Source of the DNA: Hymenobacter actinosclerus
Lineage (GTDB): Bacteria; Bacteroidota; Bacteroidia; Cytophagales; Hymenobacteraceae
Length of the DNA: 64,000 nt
Reading direction: 5' to 3'
Assembly: GCF_900111515.1 (NCBI RefSeq)
Contig: NZ_FOHS01000004.1
Coordinates: forward strand, 186,001-250,000
In this document: positions 1-6,121 of the stretch, piece after piece
How positions within the stretch are numbered: the stretch's first letter is position 1
Layout: each line of letters begins with the position of its first letter
Notes under the pieces: generated by a model
What the model saw: the letters and a program-made list of their open reading frames with translations, nothing else
Told to the model about the DNA's origin: nothing
Database searches by the model: none
Position numbers and translations under genes: made by a program

Positions 1-47
1 AGCAATACCAGTAGGGCCGCAGAGAGAGGAAAGCGTAGCGTATTCAT
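1..47 (-). CDS. N-terminus of a secreted protein (partial)
   Basis: Only the first 15 codons lie in the window and read MNTLRFPLSAALLVL on the minus strand. A basic residue followed by a hydrophobic stretch looks like the start of a signal peptide, so the product is probably exported. The rest lies before base 1 and nothing can be said about function. Confidence 0.5.
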   Translation of the reverse strand, partial: MNTLRFPLSAALLVL

Positions 48-140
48 AAGCCAGAGAAGCGAGTAAACAGTTGGTTCCCGAGTATCCGGGTCTGGACTGA
101 TGTACTGTGCCTGTTGGCAAAAGGTTAGTTCAACCATAAC

Positions 141-187
141 CAAAAAGCCACAAGGGCCGCTTATCCGTAGATAAGCGGCCCTTGTGG
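141..187 (-). terminator. Intrinsic terminator of the tRNA-Asn transcript
   Basis: A perfect 17-bp stem (arms 148-164 and 171-187) with a 6-nt loop is followed on the minus strand by a run of five T (plus-strand A at 142-146). It begins 6 bp beyond the 3' end of the tRNA gene, which is what a rho-independent terminator for that gene should look like. Confidence 0.9.
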
Positions 188-192
188 CGTTG

Positions 193-266
193 CGCTCCCT
201 CCTGGGCTCGAACCAGGGACCCTCTGATTAACAGTCAGATGCTCTAACCGGCTGAGCTAAGGAAGC
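193..266 (-). tRNA. tRNA-Asn (anticodon GTT)
   Basis: The minus strand folds into a complete cloverleaf. The 7-bp acceptor stem is GCTTCCT with AGGGAGC (one G-T pair), the D stem is GCTC/GAGC, the anticodon arm is TCTGA-CTGTTAA-TCAGA with anticodon GTT, and the T arm is CCTGG-TTCGAGC-CCAGG. The discriminator base is G, as expected for tRNA-Asn. CCA is not encoded. It is followed by a strong terminator, so it is probably a single-tRNA transcript. Confidence 0.97.
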
Positions 267-361
267 GGTTATGGCGGCGTTTTCTGCCGTTGCTGGTGCA
301 ATATTAAGGCAAAGTTCGGGAAGCACCAAACCCGGCTTTCAAAAAAATGGAGGTTATTTTT

Positions 362-805
362 CTAGTTCGTGATTGTCAGGGTATTGCCCGAGAGGGCGGT
401 GCTGTAGCGGCGCAGCGGCAGCGTGGCCGGACCGCCCTGGGGTTGGCCGGTAAAGCCAAACTGCGACTGGCAGCAGGGGTCGAAGAGGCGCAGATAGGGC
501 TCGATGCGCACCCGGGCGCAGGTGTCCTGGGGCTGATAGGGGCAGGTGCGGTCGAAGGCCAGGTAGGAACCGGCGTTCTGGCGCACTACAATCAGGCCCC
601 GCAGGCCGCCTTTATGGTACACGGCTCCGTTGTCGAAGCGCAGGGCACTGTTCTGCTGATCGGTCAGGAACAGCACCTCGTTTACAATGGTCAGCGGAAT
701 CTGGGGCTGGGCGCTGCTGCCCGAGTTGCAGGCGGCCACGCCCAACGCAGTGGCGGCCAGCGCGCAAAAACCAAGGAAACGGGAAGAAGCCGGTACAAAA
801 CGCAT
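362..805 (-). CDS. Rieske-fold-like lipoprotein with degenerate cluster ligands
   Basis: The chosen start gives a 147-residue protein with a type II signal peptide and lipobox VAAC (Cys26), so it should be a lipoprotein. An upstream ATG 12 codons earlier would spoil the signal peptide. The C-terminal half resembles a Rieske [2Fe-2S] domain: residues 88-91 read CPYQ where C-x-H is expected, and residues 109-112 read DPCC where C-x-C-H is expected. The His ligands are replaced (Tyr90, Cys112) and one Cys ligand is Asp109, so canonical cluster binding is unlikely. This is a lineage-type lipoprotein of unknown role; the Rieske relation is my inference from spacing and local motifs. Confidence 0.65.
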   Translation of the reverse strand: MRFVPASSRFLGFCALAATALGVAACNSGSSAQPQIPLTIVNEVLFLTDQQNSALRFDNGAVYHKGGLRGLIVVRQNAGSYLAFDRTCPYQPQDTCARVRIEPYLRLFDPCCQSQFGFTGQPQGGPATLPLRRYSTALSGNTLTITN

Positions 806-876
806 ACAGCAAAACGAAGAATTGAGCCTTGGCACTGCCAACGCATCTCGGTGTCGGATAGTGCTTAGGCGTCGCC

Positions 877-1779
877 TTAGTCCTTGGCCGGCTTGGCGGC
901 GGGATACGCGTAGAAGCCCCGGCCCGATTTGCGGCCGTGGTGGCCGGCATCTACCTTCTGCTGCTGCAGGCGGCTGGGCCGGAACTTGGCGTCGAAATGA
1001 AATGCCTCGTACATGGCCGACGTGACCAGGTAGTTGCTGTCGACGCCGATCAGGTCCATGAGGCGGAAGGGGCCCATTCGGAAGCCGGCCGACTCCAGCA
1101 GCTCATCAATCACCTCCAGCGGGGCCACTTGCTCCTCGGCCAGCTTCAGGCCCTCCACGTAGTAGTGCCGCGCCACCCGGTTCACGATGAAGCCGGGCGC
1201 ATCGGCAGCCCGCACCGGGCGCTTGCCCAGGCGCTCGGCCAGCGCGAATACCGCGTCGGCCACGGCGGGCGCGGTGGCTACGCCGCTGATAACTTCCACC
1301 AGCTTCATGATGGGGGCCGGGTTGAAGAAGTGCATGCCCACCACCCGCTCGGGGTTCGGGATGCCCGCCGCCAGCCGGGTAATGGGCAACGACGAGGTGT
1401 TGGAGGCGAAAATGCTCGTCGCCGGGTTCTGCCCGGCCAGCTGCCGGAACAGCTGCTGCTTCACATCTAGCCGCTCCACCACGGCTTCCACTATCAGTTC
1501 GGCCCGCACCTCGGCCAGCTGGTCGGTGAGCGTGAGGCGGGCCAGCGCGGCGTCGCGCTCCGCCGGGCTCAGCTTCTGCTTTTCTACCAGCTTCCCCAGC
1601 CCCGCCGCAATGGCCTGCCGGGCCTTGGGCAGCATGTCGGCGTTGATGTCGAACAGGATGGTGGGCAGCCCGTGCTGCACGCACACCTGCGCAATGCCCA
1701 GCCCCATTGTGCCCGCGCCCACCACGGCCACCGTTTCTATCTTATAAGGCTGGCTGGCGGCGGGAATGGGGGAGGGCAT
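877..1779 (-). CDS. 3-hydroxyacyl-CoA (3-hydroxybutyryl-CoA) dehydrogenase
   Basis: This 300-residue protein should oxidise 3-hydroxyacyl-CoA with NAD, or run the reverse step, in fatty-acid or butanoate metabolism in the cytoplasm. The N-terminal Rossmann fold shows GAGTMG at residues 21-26. Family motifs follow: ASNTSSLPI, the catalytic-His segment HFFNPAP, and the C-terminal dimer/helical domain with DAPGFIVNR and DLIGVDSN. Length matches the single-function Hbd/PaaH-type enzymes, not the long FadB fusion. It lies downstream of pheS on the same strand across a word-repeat spacer. The precise substrate is open. Confidence 0.93.
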   Translation of the reverse strand: MPSPIPAASQPYKIETVAVVGAGTMGLGIAQVCVQHGLPTILFDINADMLPKARQAIAAGLGKLVEKQKLSPAERDAALARLTLTDQLAEVRAELIVEAVVERLDVKQQLFRQLAGQNPATSIFASNTSSLPITRLAAGIPNPERVVGMHFFNPAPIMKLVEVISGVATAPAVADAVFALAERLGKRPVRAADAPGFIVNRVARHYYVEGLKLAEEQVAPLEVIDELLESAGFRMGPFRLMDLIGVDSNYLVTSAMYEAFHFDAKFRPSRLQQQKVDAGHHGRKSGRGFYAYPAAKPAKD

Positions 1780-1841
1780 AGTAGTTAGACGAAAGGGGTT
1801 AGCCGAAAGGAAAGACGATAGGCGAAAAAGACCAATAAAAA

Positions 1842-1879
1842 AATCAGCGCAATCAGGTTAATCAGCGCAAATCAGCGAT
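1842..1879 (-). repeat. Reiterated-word spacer abutting the pheS stop
   Basis: Directly after the pheS stop codon, the minus strand repeats a GCGCTGATT-like word about three times, with shorter CTGATT variants and linkers TT and AACCTGATT. The first word begins on the base after the stop. The sequence is not coding and has no strong hairpin of its own. Confidence 0.7.
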
Positions 1880-2953
1880 TTAGAGCAGGGACTCGAACTG
1901 TCGCAGAAAGCGCAGGTCGTTCTCGGTGAACAGGCGCAGGTCCTTGATCTGGTACTTGAGCATGGTGATGCGTTCGATGCCCATGCCCCAGGCGTAGCCC
2001 GAGTAGCGCTCGGGGTCGATGCCCGACTGCTCCAGCACGGCCGGGTCGACCATGCCGGCGCCGCCGATTTCCACCCAGCCCGTGCCCTTACAGATGTTGC
2101 AGCCCTTACCCTTGCAAATCAGGCAGGTGATGTCGATTTCGGCCGAAGGCTCGGTGAAGGGGAAGAACGAGGGCCGAAAGCGCACCTGCACGTCGTCGCC
2201 GAACAGCTCCTGCACGAAGTAGTACACCGTCTGCTTGAGGTCGGCGAAGCTCACGTTTTCATCAATGAACAGGGCCTCCACCTGATGGAACATCATGTGG
2301 GCCCGGGCCGAAATGGCTTCGTTGCGGTACACCCGCCCAGGCATGATGCTGCGGATGGGCGGCTTTTGCGCCTGCATAACCCGCACCTGCACCGGGCTGG
2401 TATGGGTGCGCAGCAGGTAGCTGGCCGGGGCCTTGGGGCCGAGACCCGCGTCCTGCGGTCCGGCAGCCACGTTTTTCACGAAAAACGTGTCCTGCATGTC
2501 GCGGGCGGGGTGGTTTTCGGGAAAGTTGAGGGCCGTGAAGTTGTGCCAGTCGTCCTCGATTTCGGGGCCCTCGGCTACGTTGAAGCCGATGCGGGCCAGA
2601 ATGCGCACGATTTCCTCGCGCACCAGGCTCAAGGGGTGGCGCGTACCCAGGGCCTGCGGCACGGGCGGCAGCGTGTAGTCGAAGGTGGGGTCGGCGGGGG
2701 CGTTGCTGGTAGCGGCTTCCAGCTGCTGCTGGCGCTCGTCGAAACGGGCCTGGGCCAGCTGCTTGAGCTGGTTGAGCTCCTGGCCCACGGCCCGGCGGTC
2801 GGCGGGCTCGACGGTTTTCAGCTGGTCGAACAGGTCGGCCAGCTGGCCCTTGCGGCCGGTGTAGGCAATGCGGAACTGGTCGAGTTGTTCGGCCGTGGAC
2901 AGGTCGGCGGCTTCAATTTCCGCCCGTACCCGGGCAATGGTTTCCTGTAGCAT
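1880..2953 (-). CDS. pheS: Phenylalanine-tRNA ligase alpha subunit
   Basis: PheS, 357 residues, forms the alpha2-beta2 enzyme that charges tRNA-Phe; PheT is not in the window. The N-terminal coiled coil (residues about 1-90) is followed by the class II catalytic core with RIGFNVAEGPEIEDDWHNF, the FHQVE motif, the RFRPSFFPFTEPSAE motif 2/3 region and GMGIERI near the C-terminus. The cysteine cluster CLICKGKGCNICKGTGW is typical of many bacterial PheS. The start codon lies 4 bases after a perfect promoter box, so the mRNA may be leaderless. Confidence 0.98.
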   Translation of the reverse strand: MLQETIARVRAEIEAADLSTAEQLDQFRIAYTGRKGQLADLFDQLKTVEPADRRAVGQELNQLKQLAQARFDERQQQLEAATSNAPADPTFDYTLPPVPQALGTRHPLSLVREEIVRILARIGFNVAEGPEIEDDWHNFTALNFPENHPARDMQDTFFVKNVAAGPQDAGLGPKAPASYLLRTHTSPVQVRVMQAQKPPIRSIMPGRVYRNEAISARAHMMFHQVEALFIDENVSFADLKQTVYYFVQELFGDDVQVRFRPSFFPFTEPSAEIDITCLICKGKGCNICKGTGWVEIGGAGMVDPAVLEQSGIDPERYSGYAWGMGIERITMLKYQIKDLRLFTENDLRFLRQFESLL

Positions 2954-2957
2954 AAGG

Positions 2958-2965
2958 CAAAGGTA
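2958..2965 (-). promoter_or_regulatory. TAnnTTTG promoter box of pheS
   Basis: The minus strand reads TACCTTTG, a perfect match to the Bacteroidota -7 consensus TAnnTTTG, then four bases (CCTT) and the pheS ATG. With the usual distance from box to +1, transcription would begin at or next to the start codon. Confidence 0.7.
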
Positions 2966-3177
2966 GCCTGATTGCCGATTGTGCGTTAGGGTTGGTTGAA
3001 TCGATAAAAATTAATCCTTGATTACCAGTTAGATAAACATAGGCAGGGCCTGCCGCGCTACTGCTGCCGGCCGAGTTGGTACGGTTGCTGCAAAACGGCT
3101 AAGCAGCCCGCCGGTACCAGCCGGCCGTGCCGCCCCGCCACCCCGGCCAGTCGGCTTCACTCCTGACTTTCTTTGCG

Positions 3178-3684
3178 ATGAAAAAGCTGTTTTTCGCGGC
3201 CGCTGCGGCCGCTGCCTTCCTCAGTGCGCCCCTGGCCCAGGCCCAGTCAACTACTCCCGCACCCGCTGCCAGCACTAGCCTGAACGACGCCGACGGCTGG
3301 GGCGACTGGCCCGCGCCAACTCCCGTTACCACCCCCGCTGCCGATTATGCCACTGCCCCCGGCGCTGCCGTCATCCCGGCCGATGATGCCATGATGCACT
3401 CCTCGGGCGTGCTGGTGGCGCCGGGCATGAGCTCTTCGCCCTACCGTGGCACCAGCACCGACTACAACGGCCGCCCGGTGGCCCGTCGCAAATCGTTCCG
3501 GCCACGTTCGGTACGCACCACGTCCACCGACCCGGTAATGGCCTCTTCGGGCGTGATGCTGGCCCCGGGCATGAACACGGCGCCGCACCGCGGCGTGAGC
3601 ACCGACTACCAGGGCCGTCCGCTGGCCAAGCCAGCCCCCGCCGCCCCGGCCGCCGATGCTACGGCAGTTGCCGCCGGCTGGTAG
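3178..3684 (+). CDS. Secreted DGWG / APGM-repeat protein (paralogue 1)
   Basis: I recognise no named family. The chosen ATG gives MKKLFF and an Ala-rich signal peptide ending near AQAQ, so the 168-residue product is exported. After an early DGWGDWP motif there are two copies of a roughly 35-residue unit: SSGVLVAPGMSSSPYRGTST followed by DYNGRP, and SSGVMLAPGMNTAPHRGVST followed by DYQGRP, separated by a basic RRKSFRPRS segment. The rest is Pro/Ala-rich. The next gene carries the same DGWG and APGx...TDYxGRP motifs, so the two are diverged tandem duplicates. Role unknown, perhaps cell-envelope structural. Confidence 0.8.
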   Translation: MKKLFFAAAAAAAFLSAPLAQAQSTTPAPAASTSLNDADGWGDWPAPTPVTTPAADYATAPGAAVIPADDAMMHSSGVLVAPGMSSSPYRGTSTDYNGRPVARRKSFRPRSVRTTSTDPVMASSGVMLAPGMNTAPHRGVSTDYQGRPLAKPAPAAPAADATAVAAGW

Positions 3685-3906
3685 GCGGCCGCATTTTTAG
3701 GAGCACAAAACAGCCGCCCTGCTGCTGTGGTGGCAGAACCAATCACCTGAAACAAAGAAAAATGGAACGATGAACGGGGCTCTTCCGTTAGGCAACATCC
3801 GGACAACGTGCGCGTTATCCGGGGACCTGACCGCCGGATTCGGTAGCCGCCAGCATTTAGGCCGCCGAAATGTGAGAAGAGTATTTCGGACCCGCGCAAG
3901 GCGCTG

Positions 3907-3914
3907 TATCTTTG
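3907..3914 (+). promoter_or_regulatory. TAnnTTTG promoter box
   Basis: TATCTTTG matches the Bacteroidota -7 box perfectly. It lies 28 bp before the ATG at 3943, so the DGWG paralogue 2 has its own promoter, separate from paralogue 1. Confidence 0.65.
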
Positions 3915-3942
3915 CGTTAACAATCTGTTTAGCATCTGTTTC

Positions 3943-4596
3943 ATGACGAATCGTCAACTAGTTCCGCTGTTGCTGCTCGGCGGCATATTCCTGGCCGCAC
4001 CGGCCGTAGCGCAAAAGAAATCGGACGGCTGGGGCGACGCCGGCGACGGCTGGGGCACTCCCGCTCCGAAGAAGGCTGCTCCGGCCAAAGCGGCTAAAGC
4101 AACGCCTGCCAAGGCCGCTCCAGCCATGGCCGCTCCCGAGCCCGCCGCCCCTGCTGCGGCGGCCGCTTCTGCCGGTAGCGAGTGGGGTGGGGCCAGCGGT
4201 GCCGCTGGTACTGCCGCCGCTACCGGCCCCGTCTACGAAGAGCAGCCCATCGGGGCCAGCATTGCGCCTGGCTTCACGGCTGCGCCTTCGCGCCGCGTAA
4301 CCACCGACTACCGAGGCCGCCCGCTGGCGCCCTACGTACGCCGCTCGGTACGCTCGGCCGACATTGCGCCGCCCACTATGGCTGCCCCCGCGCCCATTCT
4401 GGTGCCTGAGCCCGAGCCAATAGCCGCTGCCCCGGCTCCTATGCCCACCGCAAAACCTGCCACCGCAACGGCCGCTACGGCTGCCGGCACGAAGAACGGT
4501 GGTGCCGCCGCTACTAAAAAGGCCGCCGCCCCCGCCAAAAAAGCACCCGCCAAAAAAGCCGACGACGGCTGGGGCAGCGGTGGCAGCGGCTGGTAA
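3943..4596 (+). CDS. Secreted DGWG / Ala-Lys-Pro-rich protein (paralogue 2)
   Basis: This 217-residue protein has a signal peptide ending near AVAQ. The mature part opens with SDGWGDAGDGWGTPAPKK and runs into Lys-Ala-Pro tracts similar to histone-H1-like or TonB-linker sequence. The middle holds one unit related to the paralogue upstream: IGASIAPGFTAAPSRRVTTD followed by YRGRPLAPYVRRSVRS. A second basic KKAAAPAKKAPAKK tract follows, and the protein ends in DDGWGSGGSGW. Framing by DGWG at both ends is unusual. The basic tracts could contact polyanions such as LPS or peptidoglycan; that is speculation. Confidence 0.8.
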   Translation: MTNRQLVPLLLLGGIFLAAPAVAQKKSDGWGDAGDGWGTPAPKKAAPAKAAKATPAKAAPAMAAPEPAAPAAAAASAGSEWGGASGAAGTAAATGPVYEEQPIGASIAPGFTAAPSRRVTTDYRGRPLAPYVRRSVRSADIAPPTMAAPAPILVPEPEPIAAAPAPMPTAKPATATAATAAGTKNGGAAATKKAAAPAKKAPAKKADDGWGSGGSGW

Positions 4597-4648
4597 CAGC
4601 GGCCGGGCTACCTGCCGGCCCGGGCATTGTTTCTGCCCACTCTCTGAT

Positions 4649-4694
4649 ACAAAAAGAAACCCGCTCAGCTACTGCTGGGCGGGCTTCTTTTTGT
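4649..4694. terminator. Bidirectional intrinsic terminator
   Basis: A near-symmetric hairpin (arms 4649-4669 and 4674-4694, two to three mismatches) has A-rich and T-rich ends on both strands. It sits between the convergent paralogue 2 gene and the M16 peptidase gene and can stop both. Confidence 0.9.
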
Positions 4695-4707
4695 ATTGAA
4701 AGCGCGC

Positions 4708-5988
4708 TTAGTTAGCGCTGTCGGCCACTTCTACCAGCACGGGCTCGGCAATGGGGGTGGCGCGGTAGTAGAGGGTGCTGCAGTTTTCGGGGCGCAGCAC
4801 CTCGCGGGCGGCCGCCTGCACCTGCGCGGGCGTCACGGCCTGGATTTTGGCGCTTTCCTCGTTGACTAGGTTGGCGTCGCCCAGCAGCTTGCTGAAGGCC
4901 AGACTCATGGCCCGGTTCAGCAGCTCAATCTCGCCAAACACGATGCTGACTTCGGCCTGGTTTTTCACCTTTTCCAGCTCCTCGGCGGGCACTTCGGTGG
5001 TCAGCAGCTCGGCTACTACGGCCTCTACGGCCATATCGGCCTGCTCCAGGGTGATGTCGGCGTTGAGCTTGCCGCTGATAACGAGCAGGCCCGGCTCCAT
5101 CGAGCCCATCACGGAGGCCGAAAGCGAGTTGAACAGCTCCTGCTCCTTCACCAGCCGCTGGTACAAGCGGCTCGACTTGCCCCGGCCCAGCACGTCTGAC
5201 AGCAAATCGGCGGGGTAGTAGCCCTCCTGGCCCCGGCCGGGCATGTGGTACACCTTGTAGAGCGCCGACAAAGGCACTTCGGCGTGGATTTCGAGGAAGC
5301 GGGCTTCTTCCTGGCGGGGCTCGGCGGGCAGCTGCCGCTCGTAGCGGGTACCGCCCGGAATGGGGCCGAACCACTTTTCGGCCAGCCGCCGGGCCTCGGC
5401 CACGGTTACGTCGCCGGCCACTACCAGAATGGCGTTGGCGGGGGCGTAGTGCTTGGCGAAGAAGGCCCGTACCTGCGCCATCGTGGCGTCTTCGATGTGG
5501 CTGATTTCCTTGCCGATGGTGGCCCACTGGTAGGGGTGGTGCTGATAGGCCAGGGGCCGCAGTTTCAGCCACACGTCGCCGTAGGGCTGGTTGAGGTAGT
5601 TCTGCTTGAACTCCTCGACCACCACCTTGCGCTGCACCTCCAGCCCGTTGTCGGAAAACGCCAGGTTCAGCATCCGGTCCGATTCGAGCCAGAAGCCGGT
5701 TTCCAGGTTGGCGGCCGGCAGCGTGAGGTAGTAGTTGGTGATGTCGGGCGAGGTGAAAGCGTTGTTCTCGCCGCCTACCAGCTGCAGCGGCTCATCGTAG
5801 CTGGGGATGTTGACGGAGCCCGAGAACATGAGGTGCTCGAACAGGTGGGCAAAGCCGGTCTGGTCGGGCGTTTCGTCGCGCGAGCCCACGTTGTAAAGCA
5901 CGTTGAGCACGGCCAGCGGCGTGGTATGGTCTTCGTGCACAATGCAGCGCAGGCCGTTATCGAGGGTAAATTCTTCGAACTGAATCAT
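4708..5988 (-). CDS. M16 family zinc peptidase
   Basis: This 426-residue protein is a single M16 (pitrilysin/processing-peptidase-like) unit. The inverted zinc motif is HLFEH at residues 48-52, with the downstream acidic partner in VVVEEFKQNYLNQPYG. The second M16_C half contains the GLLVISGKLNADITLEQ segment. I start at MIQFEEF, not ten codons earlier, because M16 proteins normally begin just before FTLDNGL. There is no signal peptide, so a cytoplasmic or unconventional location is likely. Many M16 proteins work as pairs of active and inactive halves; no partner is adjacent. Confidence 0.93.
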   Translation of the reverse strand: MIQFEEFTLDNGLRCIVHEDHTTPLAVLNVLYNVGSRDETPDQTGFAHLFEHLMFSGSVNIPSYDEPLQLVGGENNAFTSPDITNYYLTLPAANLETGFWLESDRMLNLAFSDNGLEVQRKVVVEEFKQNYLNQPYGDVWLKLRPLAYQHHPYQWATIGKEISHIEDATMAQVRAFFAKHYAPANAILVVAGDVTVAEARRLAEKWFGPIPGGTRYERQLPAEPRQEEARFLEIHAEVPLSALYKVYHMPGRGQEGYYPADLLSDVLGRGKSSRLYQRLVKEQELFNSLSASVMGSMEPGLLVISGKLNADITLEQADMAVEAVVAELLTTEVPAEELEKVKNQAEVSIVFGEIELLNRAMSLAFSKLLGDANLVNEESAKIQAVTPAQVQAAAREVLRPENCSTLYYRATPIAEPVLVEVADSAN

Positions 5989-5997
5989 AAAAAAGGA

Positions 5998-6029
5998 GCT
6001 ACAAGCTTTCAGCGGCAAGCTACAAGCTT
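5998..6029 (-). repeat. AGCTACAAGC word repeat
   Basis: Two copies of an AGCTACAAGCTT-type word flank TTCAGCGGC just upstream of the M16 start. The same word family reappears at 47971-48121, where it makes a long palindrome. Confidence 0.6.
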
Positions 6030-6121
6030 ATGGGCGGTGGGTGGGCCGGGTCGGGGAAACCAGACCAGTCAGTCAGCAAGCTAACCAACTCGCCAAAACG
6101 GAAGTTTCGGCCGGGCCGCCG

